Origin: Bilabrum cf. latius
Lineage: Eukaryota > Bigyra: Bicosoecida > Bigyra > Bicosoecida
Assembly (NCBI GenBank): GCA_965178125.1
Contig: OZ237758.1
Span: 496,001-560,000, forward strand
Direction: 5' to 3'
DNA length: 64,000 bases
A model generated the notes under the pieces. That model saw only the letters and a list, made by a program, of their open reading frames with translations. It was not told where the DNA came from and searched no databases. The stretch's first letter is position 1, and each line of letters begins with the position of its first letter. Of this stretch, positions 28,907 through 40,682 are shown in pieces. Both the position numbers and the translations under genes were made by a program.

Positions 28907-30811
28907 ATGGCAAATCGATGGATAGTGCCATATGTTATTGCACTTACTTGTGCAGGAGCCGTTCGGTCGGCGGTGCCAACGCCAACGCAGCAGCAGCTTG
29001 AGCTTATGGACGTTGGCATCGCCTAGTTTTTGTGCTACAACATAGACCCTTTTGCAAACCCGCACGTAGAGCATAACTGTGTAAATGGACCTCCTTGCTT
29101 AGATTCAACCCTGTTCGCACCTTCCAACCTTTCGACGGACCAGTGGGTAAGCACAGCAAAAGATATGGGAGCAAAGGAGCTATGCCTAACCGTGCATCAC
29201 GAGGGAGGCTTCTGCCTATGGCCTTCCAGCCATTCGAATTACACGATCGCACAATCACCGATTGGCGGGGGTGGGCGCGACATCGTCGGTGAGTTCGTGG
29301 CAAGCTGCAGGAAGCAAGGCGTTCGGCCGTGCTTTTACTGGGGCCCCAACGCGAACGGGCACCTCACGTGGAGCGGAGCGACCGGCGACGAGTTCATTGA
29401 GGCGCAGATGGGCCAGCTGCGAGAGCTGCTGACGAACTACGGCCCGATTTCTCGCCTCTGGTGGGACCACTACAAGCAAGGCCAGGGCGACTCCCACAAG
29501 CTCGCGCCCCACCCGGAAGGTACCTTCCCGGACGCCTGGCTGACGTTCATTGATGCTGTGCGCAAGATTAGCCCGACCACCGTGATTTGTCCTGGTCCCG
29601 ATTGCACCGGCCATCTTGGGGAACAAGGCAGCGGGGGCTACCCCGTGTGGTACGGCTGCGACCCAGTCGCCTGTACCGCGGACAACAAGACCGACTGCGG
29701 GTGCAGCATCGATTCCCACGGGCCCAACAAGACGGCGTTCAAGCCCCTGGAGACTTGCAGCACTCCCTACATCCACCACTGGTGGTTCGCCAACGGCACC
29801 GGCCAGGGCCAGATCGAGTGGAACCTGCTGGACTTCTGGAACTCGTGGAGGCACTCGGTCGGGATAGGGTACGTCAACACCATGAATTCTGCCCCGGGTA
29901 CCACGGGGCAGGCACCCGAGGAACTGGCAGCGGTGCAGGCGCAGCTGGGGAAACTGCTTGCCCCCCTCGCTCTCGAGAACGCGCTGGCAGCCGCCGTGTC
30001 TGCGACCCACCCCCCGCCGGAGGAATGGAAGGAGAAGCGCACGTACACGAGCGCCACGATGTCGGGCAGCTGCGCCGATTTCGTGGTGGAGCTGGACACG
30101 GAAGGGCTAGGGGCCGTGGGGGCGGTTGTAACCAGAGAGGACCTCACCGCCGGGCAGCGGATCCTCTCGTACGGGATCGACTACCTGAGCGAGCAAGGGG
30201 AGTGGGTGGCCTTCCCGGAGTGCTCCAGTTCCGGTTTTGAGTCCATGCAGGAGGCGGCGGCGGCGGCGGCGGCATGGAACGGAATGGACGGGCGGCGGCA
30301 GGGCGCTGGTGCTGGGGACGAGTGGGACGGTCGTGACGAGTGGGTCCAGGAGGTGGCCCGTGAGGATGCGGCCGCTGGCCAGCAGAACTACACTTTGAAG
30401 ATGAACGCGAACAACGTGTACGGGGAAGCAAAGTCCCGAGGGAACACGTCGAGCATCACGTTCGCCGGGGTGCTGCCGAGCTACCAGGACTGCTAGGGGG
30501 CGTGCTCGCTCGCGAGCAGTTGCCTCAGCTTCACATGGGTGGGCGCCACAGGCGACGAGTGGGAGCACCCGTGCTTCCTGCGGAACGACACGAAATGGGA
30601 GCCGAAGGAGCAGGAAGAGCACGTCAGCGGGTACAAGGGGAGTCCGCTCACGGAGTTTTGCGTGCATGCGCAGTCGGTGGGCGCCTTGCTCGTCGACACG
30701 CTGCCTCCGACCAAGGCGAGCAAGGTGCGCTTTCGCTGTGAGAGCAGCTTGGAGGACCCGGTGGCGCTGCGGAGCGTGTCGGCACACGAGTTTTCTCCAC
30801 CGGGAGCATGA
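28907..30811 (+). CDS. Secreted/lysosomal alpha-L-fucosidase, GH29
   Basis: 634 residues, ATG at 28907, TGA at 30809. Hydrolyses terminal alpha-L-fucose from glycoproteins and glycolipids. N-terminal signal peptide MANRWIVPYVIALTCAGAVR, cleavage likely near AVRSA. Then PTPTQQQLELMDVG, LTVHHEGGFCLWPS (conserved paired His, residues about 97-98) and ISRLWWDHYKQ, whose Asp (about 187) is the predicted nucleophile. The C-terminal beta-sandwich region continues to about residue 600. Two in-frame TAGs (29024 and 30494) must be sense: the first lies inside the N-terminal part of the catalytic domain, the second about 105 codons before the TGA. A long Ala run (about residues 450-455) is a lineage-specific insertion. 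Single exon. Several predicted N-glycosylation sites fit passage through the ER. Confidence 0.88.
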
Positions 30812-30988
30812 GCACCCGTGGTGTTTCGCGCTGCGGTGCTTGGCGCTGTGTTCCAGTAGCACATGACAAACACGACCATCATGACCTTCAGTGCATCACA
30901 TTGCACATAAGTGTTTTGGCGGAACGATACACCTGATTGAGTCTTTGGACACGTTTTCGCCCTTTCTATCATTCATACTGATAAAGTG

Positions 30989-30994
30989 AATAAA
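30989..30994 (+). terminator. Possible polyadenylation signal AATAAA
   Basis: AATAAA 178 bases after the fucosidase TGA, in an A/T-rich patch and 22 bases before the ATG16 start codon. Position fits a 3' end signal, but the motif is short and the polyadenylation code of this organism is unknown. Confidence 0.25.
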
Positions 30995-31015
30995 TAGTGG
31001 CGCGGTCAGATCGAA

Positions 31016-33137
31016 ATGCTCCCAATTACCCAGCGAGGATTCGAGGAAGCCAGGGCAGTCCGGTTGGACAGGCATGGCGCCGACCGGATTTGGTGCGATT
31101 GTAAGAATTGCAACTAGTTATATGTTACTTAGTTTACTACATGGAGATTAATAGTCGCCCAAACTCGTGGTACACCCGCCGCCATTACCCGCAGATATGG
31201 GCCTTTGGGCCGACAACAGAAGGCTAAAGAAACGAGTCAACTCGCTGCCGACTGCTTCTGGGAATCATTCATCTGGAGGCTCGGCGGCAGAGCTTGCCGA
31301 GTTGCGCCGGCAGCTGGACGACACACGAGATCGGCTTACCAGAGCCTTGGAGAGCGACGCCACCTCCTCGCGAAAGCGACTGGAAGTCATGGAACAGCTC
31401 GAATCCATCCGTTCTGATGTTCGAACCAGCAGATCTCAAGCTGAAGTATCGAAGAAGGAGCGCGACGAGGCAGTGGCCCGCGCAGCCTCCGCGAGCGAGA
31501 ACGAGGCCAAGCACCGCGAGGCCAACGAGCTCCTGCGCAAGGAGATCGAAACACTGCGGCCCGCCGTGTCCGAGGCGCAGGAGAAACTCCGAGCGGCAGA
31601 GGCCGAGAGGGACGGCTTGATCGAGAAGATGCGGGCAGCCACTGAGGCCCACATGGCCCAGCTGAACGCCATGACCGACGAGCTCAAGACCGTCAGGGCC
31701 AGAGCAGGATCCAGGTCCAGCAGGGGCAGCTCGGACGCTTGGGTGGACGTGAAGACCAGCACGGGGATTGCAGATGGGAGCGAGGGGGAGGCGGCAGGGG
31801 GCAAGGGGGGGAGGTCGCTGTCGGGGGAGGGTGCGGGCGGTGGCCTGGGTGACGCATCTCTGTCCTCGTACGCAGTCCCCGACGTGCCCAGGCGCTTCCA
31901 GTCCTCGGTGAGCGCGCACAAGACGGCGGCCAATGACGTGCAGTTCTCCGAGGACGGATCCTTCGTGTACACTGCGGGTGCTGACGGCAGGGTCTGCGTG
32001 CTGGACGCGGTGACTGGCAAGGTAAGGGGAAACCTCTCCGTTGCCGCTTCTTCGGGGGCCAGCAACCTCATGTGCGTGTCGCAGAGCGGCAGACTCCTCG
32101 CCGCCGGGGGCAGCGACAAGTCGGTCCGTCTGCTCGACCTCAAGACGCAGAAGCAGCGACGAACGTTCACTGAGCACCGCGGCACGGTCCACTCCGTGCT
32201 GTTCGCGAACAAGGGCAGAGTGCTCGTATCTGCGGGTGCAGACAGGTGCATCAAGCTCTGGGACACGGCACAGGCCCGGTGCGCGCGCACGATCAGCACC
32301 CCTTCGATCGTCAACCGAGCGAGCCTCTCCCAGGACGGTCACTACTGCATGTCTGCCCACCAGGACGGGCGGGCCAGGCTGTGGGACCTGCGCAACGGAA
32401 ACATGATGGCAGAGTCGGCGGATGGGACGCACGGGGGTGCGGTGACGTCGGTGTGCTTCTCCCGGGGGGACGGGTCTGCGAGGGTGCTGTCCTCTTGCAG
32501 GGACGGCGTGCTTCGGATGCTCAACGGTCGCACCCTGGAGAGCATCGGCCTGTCCTCGTCCTCGTCCTCGTCATCGTCCGAGGGAGGGGGGGGGGCGAGG
32601 GCGAGGGTTTCCAGCGGCAGCGTGGGGGGATCGCCATCTGCTGCTGGATCCGCGTCTGGAATGAGTCCTCGGTTGTCTGGAGGTATGACGAGTGCGCACT
32701 CGCGGGTCAGCGGGGGGGGTGCTGCCGCTGCCTCGGGTTCCGGTGCTTCCAGCTCCGGGTCATTGCCGGTGGAGGCCCTGGAGTTCCGTCGGCCCGGCTT
32801 TGAGATTCCTTTCAACTGGTGCAAGGCTGCTCTGAGCGGCGGCGGGAAGCATGCCCTGGCTGCGTGCGGCGGTCGGAGGGGCGAGGTGGTGGTGTGGTCT
32901 GCGCAGGACGGGAAGGAGAAGGCCGTGCATGGGCCCAGCTCCAAGCCGGCGCAGTCCATGCTGGCTCGCACCATGATGATGTTCACGGGGTCCGAGAGCG
33001 GTGGGGGCGGCGCGGCGGCGGCTTCCGGGGGCTCGGAGGGCCACAGCTCGAGGGTGATTGCGGTGGCTTGGGCGCCAGACGCTCGCCGCATGGCAAGCTC
33101 TGATGAAGAGGGGAACGTGGTGCTCTGGGGACAGTGA
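31016..33137 (+). CDS. ATG16: ATG16-like autophagy protein (coiled coil plus WD40 propeller)
   Basis: Two exons, 31016-31100 and 31195-33137, 675 residues, TGA stop. ATG16 binds ATG5-ATG12 and directs ATG8/LC3 lipidation to the phagophore. The short first exon (MLPITQRGFEEARAVRLDRH...) joins in frame to MGLWADNRRLKKRV, where the ATG5-binding helix is expected. A charged coiled coil covers about residues 59-197, then a Gly/Ser linker. A WD40 propeller fills about 262-675: SAHKTAANDVQFSEDG, GADRCIKLWDTA, GRARLWDLRNG, GGRRGEVVVWSAQDGK, and the ending VIAVAWAPDARR...VVLWGQ matches the last blade of animal ATG16L1. A Ser/Gly-rich loop interrupts the propeller near residue 480-530. No in-frame TAG. 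Yeast Atg16 lacks the propeller, so this is the animal/plant-type form. Confidence 0.82.
31101..31194 (+). other. Intron in the ATG16 gene, 94 bp
   Basis: Donor GTAAGA, acceptor CCCGCAG. Phase 1: the last base of exon 1 (T) plus AT restores a Tyr codon and joins two frames that are otherwise unlinked. Upstream of 31195 the exon 2 frame meets TAA at 31149, so splicing is required for the longer N-terminus. Confidence 0.7.
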
Positions 33138-33325
33138 CAACGACGACATTAATTTCTTCCACATACTGCGTGCGCCCCTCTCATTGTGTTGGGGTGGTGG
33201 TGAAAAACATGGTGGCACCATCATCACGACGCTCGTCACGGTCATCACTCCACCACAACGAGCAGGGAATCCTTGAGCGACCAGCGATCACTCCAGCAAC
33301 ACTGACCTCACCATCACGAGCCTGT

Positions 33326-35798
33326 ATGGACGCCGCAAGGCTGGTAACAGTGGCCGGCATCAGCAAGGCAGCCGCACAAAAGTATCTAGACGTGAGAGGG
33401 AGGCGAGCACACGAGAGCATCAGCAATCGGTCTTATTTGGCCCCATGGCACGCATAACTCCTTGGTATTCACCACGACGTCGCTAGTGACTACAAATTTC
33501 AGGAGTGCTGGTATGTATCGCTTTTCTTGCCGGATTGCCATTCTTGAAAGTCGCCCAACCAGCAAGGTCGAATTCGAATCGACCGCACCGAGCACCAGCG
33601 ACGTATCTGCCAGCGCATCCATTCATATGAGAGCACGTGGGAAGCAGATTCGTATTCGATGCTTTTCTTTGCAGGTCTGCGACGGCAACTTTGATTTAGC
33701 GTTGGATTTGGCTCTTCAAGCTGGGGATGGGCAGCAAGCATCACCGCGACCACCGCAGGCAGCAGCCGCAGCGCCGTCGTCATCCTCGCATGTGGCGTCT
33801 GCTGGATCAGGTTTTTCAGCAGGTAATGCATCGGCTCGCAACTCGGCGTACTCGTCATCGGGAGCCTCCTCCGCACCGGCACCTCGAGCCGGGAGGAAGC
33901 GTGGCCGCGGCGGGGGACAGGCTGGCGGCGGAGCAGGATCCAGTGCATCGAGTGGGGGCAGCAGCAGCAGCGGCACAGGCGCTCAAAGTGGCGACGTTTT
34001 CGACGAGGAAGGCGTCAGGCAGGCGGATTCAGCCAGGATGGACCGCCTCTTGTCGCCGCGCTCACTAGGTTCCGCAGGCGTGTCCCGGATCGCGTCTAGC
34101 GCGATGCAGCTGGCCGCGGCCGGAAGGCAGATGACGGTACACCAGCTCAGAGCGGCGGGTTACGAGCCGATGGGAACATACGGGCTGGCCGGCGACTCCG
34201 ACAGGAGCAAGGGCAGAGGCAAAAGGAAGGGCAAGGGGAAGCGCAAGAAGAAGGGCAAAGGGGGCCGCAGAGGAGGGAGGAAGGGCAAAGGGGCGACCAT
34301 CGACCTCGCCAGTGACTCCGACGACGACAGCGATGATGGTCCCTCAGCGATACAGCGGACCATGGCAGCGATGTACCGACCACCTCTGCACCTCATGCTA
34401 GAGTACCCGCTCCGGATCGCTCAGCAGAAGGCGGCATTGGAGGGGCGCTGGCTGCTGGTTGTGCTCATCCCGCCCATGGATTTCAGCTCCATGCGGTTCA
34501 TCCGGGACGTGCTGAAGAATGACAGTGTGACGAGTGTGATCGGCCAGGCGATGCGGCTGTGGATGCAGCCGACCAACAGCGGCGAGGGCAGGCAGGCTGC
34601 CGGGAGGTACGCGAGCGGGGCGGCAAGCATGGGTGCAATGGGCGGCTTAGGTGGGGGGGCCTCGCTCGGTGCTGCGGCCGGACTGCAGGTCCAGTGGCAG
34701 GGGCTGCTGGACCCGAGGACGGGCGAGTGCAAGTCGGTGCGAGAGGGAGCCATGACGGCCGAGCAGCAGACCGAGTGGCTCACCGAGTTTGTGGCGGGCC
34801 AGGAGCCGCTGCCGGGGCAGCTGGCTGGCGGTGCTGGGGCTGCCTCGGCAGCGGCTGCTGGAGGGAACAGCAGCGAGACAGGTGCCGGCGCATCCGGAGC
34901 TGCCGCAGGCGCCGCCTCGTCCTCGTCCGCGTCTGTGGTGGACCCCCGGTAGGCCAAGCGTGCCAGGGTGCGGGGGCCCGACGAGGAAGACGCTGCGATG
35001 CGACGGGCCATCGAGGAGAGCAAGCGCGAGGCCGGTGTGACGAGTGCGATTGACCTGGAGGACAGCGACGACGACGAGGAGGGGGGGGGTGCTGCTGGGT
35101 TCGTCGATGACGAGGACGATGACGAGGACGGTCTGGAGGAGTTCGCGAAAAAGGTGCGGGGCGACCAGGACGACGATGACGACGAGATTGTGGTGGTGCC
35201 TTCGATGGCGGAGAGGAATCGCCTGAAGGGTGCATCGCACGGTGGTGCACAGGGGAGTGGCTCTAGCTCCAGCCAGGGGTCTGCAGCCTCGTCATCGTCC
35301 GGGTCGTCATCGTCTGCGTCATTAGCCGCGTCGGAGAAGCAGGCTAGCGGATCGTCGGGATCCTCATTTGTTCCCTAGGGAACAGTGGAGCAGCTGCTCG
35401 ACGAAGCGAAGACCATGCCGGTGCTTGCGACTGCCGGAGAGGGCAGCGATGGAGGCGATGCGCTGGTTCCCTTGCGCCTGCGGGCCGAGGGCAAGAACCA
35501 TCAGGTGCAGGTGCGAGCGAGCACACCGGCGGCAGTGCTCTACTGGCTGGTGGCTGGGATCACCAAGCGGTCGCATCCGCTGGCGAGTCGGTTCGAGGCA
35601 TGGAGGGCTACAGCTAAGGGTGGTGAGAGCGAGGGCGAGTGGGAGGCAGATGCTAAATTTGATGACAGCGGGGCCGGCTTTGACGTGTTCGTGGGTCGAC
35701 CGCCGGTGAACCTTGGTGACGCCGCAGCGGCTGGCAAGTCCGCGTCGGATGCAGGGCTGGCCCGCACCGCCGTGACCGTGTCTATGAGAGAAGCATAA
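33326..35798 (+). CDS. UBA-UIM-UAS-UBX protein, p97/Cdc48 adaptor of UBXN7 type
   Basis: Exons 33326-33391 and 33675-35798, 729 residues, TAA stop. The family links ubiquitylated clients and cullin ligases to the AAA ATPase p97/Cdc48. UBA, residues 1-40, split by the intron: AGISKAAAQKYLD joined to VCDGNFDLALDLAL. A basic KGKGKRKKKGKG stretch is followed by the UAS thioredoxin-like domain (about 258-397), with RWLLVVLIPPMDFSSM and LDPRTGE. The UIM is EEDAAMRRAIEESKRE (about 459-474). A degenerate UBX occupies about 617-709, where VGRPPVNL replaces the usual FPR loop, so p97 binding is less certain. Long acidic and poly-Ser linkers. In-frame TAGs at 34950 (just before the UIM) and 35376 (before the UBX) would remove the C-terminal modules if they were stops. 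Confidence 0.82.
33392..33674 (+). other. Intron splitting the UBA domain, 283 bp
   Basis: Donor GTGAGA, acceptor TTTGCAG, phase 0. Removal joins YLD to VCDGNFDLAL, restoring the third helix of a UBA domain. The two exons are in different frames, so the join is not a reading-frame accident. Confidence 0.85.
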
Positions 35799-35954
35799 TT
35801 CTTGATTGGTTTCTGCAGTTCACACGCTGCATCTTGTAATGACCCCTCCATTGACTTGGGCGCCAGCAGCCTGTGCCTCTCCGGCGCCGCGCATCTACAG
35901 GCCGTGCGGAACCGAATTGCCGTTGCCTGGTGTGGGGGTGCACTTGATTCAACA

Positions 35955-37699
35955 ATGGCCTGGTTTGGAACCTTCATTGCATGTCTGCTGCCCCACCTAT
36001 TGCAAGCAGTGCAAATATGTCCAATCTTGCCACAGCGGTCACTATAGCACGCTGTCAGTCCTGAACGATACGGGATCAACACAGGATTTCTCTCTGGAAA
36101 ATTCGGCCTCCGAAACGCTTCTGTGCATGCTTCGTTCCGGGCTATGCGGTGTGCTTCGGTGGCCGTGTGGTACTCAGACGTAGCTATGGGACTTGGAAAC
36201 GAACAACTATCTCACCGAGGCGCAAGTGAAACAGATCGTTCAGCCGAAGGGAATAGATTGCGGGAAAGGTCTCTCAAACTTTTGCGATGAGAACTGTAAA
36301 TGCATGGAGAAGAACGACGAACGGATCCGAAGCTTCCCACCAAACACCTTCTCTACGGAGAACTTCACGACCGGCTTCCTCCCGGCAATCCCGCTGTGGA
36401 ACGGCCGTGGGTCCGATCGAACGGCCGTGCAAGCGAACTTCTTCCTGGTTGATCCCCAGGATCCGCTCATGACGAAACAGTTCGAAGCACTTAAACGTGG
36501 TGGGATCACTCCGGGCTCCATGCTCGAGGCGGGCAACGAGTTCTTCTTCAACATCTACAGGGCCACCGTGCCCTCTCCCCAGGAGTACGTCCGCCAGGCG
36601 CTGCCCGCGCTGCAGGAGGTCCAAAGAATCCTGCCCGGGCTGCGGTCGGGACTGCTGCTGGGTTCGACTGGGGCGATGTTCTTCCGGCAGCGGATCAAGG
36701 GCAACGAGCGGCACTCGGGCTGGGACCAGGGCGTGATCGGCGAGGTGCTCGCTCAAGGGGAGCAGGCGCTCAATGCGACCGGGTGGGTGGTGCACCTATA
36801 CGAGCTGGACTGGACCTACGCTACACAGAACCACAGCGAACCTTCGGGCTGGAGAGACTTCGCACTCGCTGCACCGGAGGTGATGGTTCGGCTGGGCGCG
36901 GAGCAGTTCAGGAACAGGCAGAGGCAGACGCCGTGGCTGCCCCTGGAGGCATGGATGCTGGAATGGGCGCCCACTCGTCACACCATTGAGCCCATCTCGT
37001 CCCCGGCGGAGCAGTGGTTCGCGAACCTTCGCTATTCCTGGACCCGGGCTCTGGTTCTGGCTGGGTTCCTGATCTCGTTCGAGCACCAGCACGATGTGGT
37101 GACCAGGGCGGACTACGCGCCCGGGATCGATGACCCAGGGAACAAGAACTGGTTCGGGATCGTCGCGCCGCTCAACGAGTCGGCCGCACTCGTCACAGCA
37201 GAGGGCCAGGTGTTCTCCATGATGGCGCATCTGGCCTCGAAAGCGAGCACGATTGCGCCCCTTCTGGCGAGTCCGCCCTCTCCGGCGGGGGGGGGCCTCT
37301 GGCTGTGCCCCGACTGGGTCCTCTGTGGCGGGCGAGCCTGTCTCCGCCGCAATCACGGGTCTTCAGTACGATGACAACGCGGTGCTGCTGCTCAACAGGG
37401 GCTCTGCTGCGCAGCAAGTTGGCCTGAACTCAACGGATCTATGCCGGGGTGCTGGGCGTGCCGGCGGGCGGGATTTCGGAAGCCTCGAGACGGTGGTGCT
37501 GCAGGCACCCGACGCGTCCAACCCCGAGGCCCCGCTGGGTTACCATGTCGTGGACGTGGGGACAGCGGGCGACCCCACGGGCCTGCCGTTCACCGGCCCT
37601 GCTGGTGTGACGAGTGCGAGCGCGTCGTGCGGTGGGTCGGGTGGCTCGGGGGGCGTGCTCGTTCCTGCCTACAGCGTCGTTGTGGTCCGACGGAGCTGA
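35955..37699 (+). CDS. Clan GH-A glycoside hydrolase (GH79/GH39/GH51-like), interrupted by two +1 frameshifts
   Basis: Signal peptide MAWFGTFIACLLPHLLQAVQ opens frame 3 at 35955 and runs through RYGINTGFLSGKFGLRN. The protein then continues one frame on (from about 36148) with VLRWPCGTQTQLWDLE, resembling the LRYPGGTxxNYWD motif of heparanase/arabinofuranosidase-like enzymes. LEAGNEFFFNIYR gives the acid/base Glu, VVHLYELDW a substrate His, and LEAWMLEWAP the likely nucleophile Glu. A second +1 shift at the nine-G run 37287-37295 restores the C-terminal beta-domain (DDNAVLLLNRG) to TGA at 37697. Corrected length 580 residues. TAG at 36045 and 36181 are read as Gln. The substrate is unknown: hexuronic acid or arabinofuranose glycans are the family possibilities. 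It may be a decaying pseudogene, or the shifts may be sequence errors; other genes here are intact. Confidence 0.6.
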
Positions 37700-37847
37700 C
37701 GAATTATACAACAGATTTTGTAAAGCAAGAGGTCCATGCCGTTCCAGGGATCAAGTTTCATCATTTTGCTCCCCTGCTGATGCGTGCACTGCACTGTAGC
37801 ACGGTTGCAGGCCCCGCCTCGACACACAACGTTGCAACCAATACGCA

Positions 37848-40682
37848 ATGAAATCGCTTGCTTTGATCATTGCAACTGCTTCATTGCATGTGTAGCCTGG
37901 TCATGGGGCAGGAAGTGCCGGTCTTGGCAACTGCGACAGCCCCTTCGCGACGTTCTACTTTGACGGATCTGACGAGACGTACTCGACGATTTCCCCCCTT
38001 TCGGATCAATCGGTGTGTTTGGATGCGTCTAGTTAGAACTCGGATCACGCTATGTTGTTTGAAACCTGCGACAAGTCGAACATGCAGATGTACAAGATGT
38101 CAGCTCCTCCGAGCCACGGCTCGTCATCTGGAACACTGCTCTCCTCAGCCGGCGAGTAGTCATGCAAAAAGCCGAGTAGAAGCGGAAACTGTTATATGTG
38201 CCTGGATGTGTACGCCGGGAAAGGGCCAATTGATCCGTTTGACTGCAAGGAATCCGGCGATGGCGAGCTAGAGAATCAGGTGTGGATCGTGGACGCCAGC
38301 CAAACCGCCTCTGGCTAGGTTCAATTTTAGTGGGCTCAAGATCGCACAAAATGCTTGGTGCTCGTAAAAGGCCCCCCAACGCCGCCTCCGCGCGGCGTGC
38401 CGCTTCCGTTTTCGCCTGTGGGACACCTCGGGCGGGTGTACGACGGCATCGGCGGGCTGTCCAACAGCGACGCGATGATGCTGCGAGACTACCCCGAGCC
38501 GCAGCGCTCCGACATCCTTGATCTCTTGTTCAAGCCGGGCTCTCTGGCCCAGATGAGCTTTCTCAAGATCGAGATCGGCGGTGATGGCTCGTCCACGGTG
38601 AGCACCGAATCGTCGTGGCAGCACCACGAGAATGACACCGCATTCAACCCGGAGCGGGGCTGGGAAAACTGGCTGATCCAAGAAGCCAAGGCCCGCAACC
38701 CCGACATCAAGCTGTACGGGCTCGCGTGGGCCGCCCCGGGCCATCTCGCCAACCAGTCGATCCCTGAGGTGGACGAGGACGAGCCCGAGACGGACGACGG
38801 GACTCCCTCCGGGAACAACAAGGTGTACTACTCATTCGCCACGGCCGACTACCTGGTTGGCTGGGTCAAGGGAGTCAAGGCCACCCTGGGGTATCTAGTG
38901 GAACACCTGGGCATCCGCAACGAATCCGGCAACCCACCAAACTGGTTCATCAAGCTGCTGAGGAACAAGATGGACGAGGCGGGCCTGCAGGACGTGGGGA
39001 TCGTCGTGGCAGACCAGCACGACTTCACCATCGTGGACCAGCTTCTTCAGGACCAGGAAGCTATGGATGCTGTGGAGGTGCTCGGGGTGCACGAGCCGCT
39101 ACGCACGACCGAATCCGTGCCCGCCAACGCGATCGCCACGGGGAAGAAGATGTGGGGCAGCGAGTCGTACACCACGTACAGCGACAACAACGGGGGCGGC
39201 TGCTGGGCCAGAGAGAACTCCTGGTGCTATGTCTACGGCCAGGTCACCGCGAACCTCGCCTGGAACTTGAGTGAGAAATAGGCTACTGCCATGAGCCGTG
39301 CTACTGCATGTATGTTTCGATTGAGCGTGCTGCCACGGATCATCAAGTGTCCTGGTCGGCTCCTATCTGCTGCATGTATGTATTGGCACGTATTTGTTCC
39401 CATGTTTTTGGGCGTCACCCCACTGATTTTTGTTTCTGCCGCAGTCCAGACGTACCCGTGGGGCCTGGCCTACGACGGACACGGCCTCATGTGGGCGGTG
39501 GAGCCGTGGTCGGGACACTACGTGATTAACCCACCGATCTATGCCACCGCGCACTACTCGCAGTTCACTTGGCCCTGCTGGCGATACCTCGACAACGGGT
39601 TCGGTTCTGGCTTGCTCCCGGGCGGCGGATCCTACGTGGGCTACGTGCCCGGCAGCGAGTGCGCGATGGCTGGTTCTGGGGATGAGGGATCGGCCATGCG
39701 ACCCAGGCCCTGGGACTTCACGATCGTGGCGCAGACCATGGAGCACAACAACAGCGCATGCTACAAAGACAGCCACCCTGCGTACAGCGTGGATCCGCTG
39801 CAGCGAGTCGCTTTTGAGCTCTCCGAGGACGTTGTGAAGGCCCTGCCAGCAGGCACCAAGCTGCACCTGTGGCGGTCTTACTTTGCCCCAGGAGATGACG
39901 TGTACCACCCAACCGAGTCTACTTTCTTTGAGTACGCTGGCACAGTCGACTACGAGCCCAAGGCCGGTGGCGGCGCGATCGTGAACGTCACGATGCGTTC
40001 TAACGGCATGTACACGCTGTCGACTCTGGCGGGCGGCAAATCCATCCCCTCGATCCCCTCGAACGGCCCCTTCCCCACCAAGTACACGAGCGATATGTCC
40101 GTTGAGAAGGACGGGCAGCGCACGCCCTTCACTCTGGACGTCACGGGCGTGTTCGAGGGCTACACAGTGGAGGGTGATGACGCGCCAAGGATCACGCAGG
40201 TGGTGCCTAGGCCGCCCATCCTGTGGCACGGGGACGCACGGCCGCACCCTGTGACCCTGATCGGGGGCGTTAACCGCACGTCCGTGACCGTGCAGGTATC
40301 GGTCCGCCCGGCAGAAGAGAGCAGGGGATATCCGGACCGTGGATTCGCCGGGGTGCAGGTGCTCAGCAAGCTCTCCTGGCCGCCTGTTGATGGCCTGGCG
40401 CCGCGCAGCTTCATCGTGTTCAAGAACGGAACCTGGCTGTACACTCCCACGACTGGGGAGAGGGTGAAGGGCACCGTGAGCGTGCCCTCGTCGGGCTGGT
40501 ATGACCTGGAGGTGCAGCAGGACGAGAGCGGCAGCGTGCTCGGTTCCATCAACGGGAAGCAGGTGCTCAAGAGCTCCGTCGGCGACCGCTCACCGACTGA
40601 TGGTTGGGCTGCGCTGGTTTCTTCCTTCGGGTACAGCCAGTTCAAGCAACTGACAGTGGCCGGCCCTACTTCTTCGGATTGA
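37848..40682 (+). CDS. Galactocerebrosidase-like GH59 with N-terminal beta-trefoil lectin domain
   Basis: Exons 37848-39270 and 39445-40682, 886 residues, TGA. GH59 removes beta-galactose from galactosylceramide and psychosine in the lysosome. Signal peptide MKSLALIIATASLHV. Residues about 25-175 look like a beta-trefoil lectin fold: SVCLDA, CYMCLDVYAGKGP, FDCKESGDGELENQVW, CLVLVKG. From about residue 190 the GH59 domain begins: YDGIGGLSNSDAMMLRDYPEP, FLKIEIGGDG, LGIRNES (acid/base Glu359), MWGSES (nucleophile Glu439), EPWSGHYV. The C-terminal beta-sandwich and lectin-like region runs to the end (FGYSQFKQLTVAG). Five TAGs (37893, 38034, 38157, 38316, 38328) all lie in the N-terminal part, so the signal peptide and lectin module exist only if TAG is sense. 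Substrate specificity is inferred from family. Confidence 0.85.
39271..39444 (+). other. Intron in the GH59 gene, 174 bp
   Basis: Donor GTGAGA, acceptor GCCGCAG, phase 1. The join gives AWNLIQTYPWG, matching the conserved AWNL segment of galactocerebrosidase. The intron happens to be open in frame, so without the family comparison it would be translated as a 58-codon insert. Confidence 0.85.

Noticed and set aside
29255-30862. Several long minus-strand ORFs opposite the fucosidase
   Set aside because: Arg/Val/Pro-rich antisense shadows of a GC-rich gene with no recognisable domains.
31074-31100. ATG at 31074 as the ATG16 start
   Set aside because: It runs into the donor site in phase 0, which is out of frame with exon 2; the ATG at 31016 joins correctly.
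33462-33674. Coding sequence upstream of the UBA second half, in the same frame as exon 2
   Set aside because: It is the open part of the 283-bp intron; the UBA domain is completed only by splicing from 33391.
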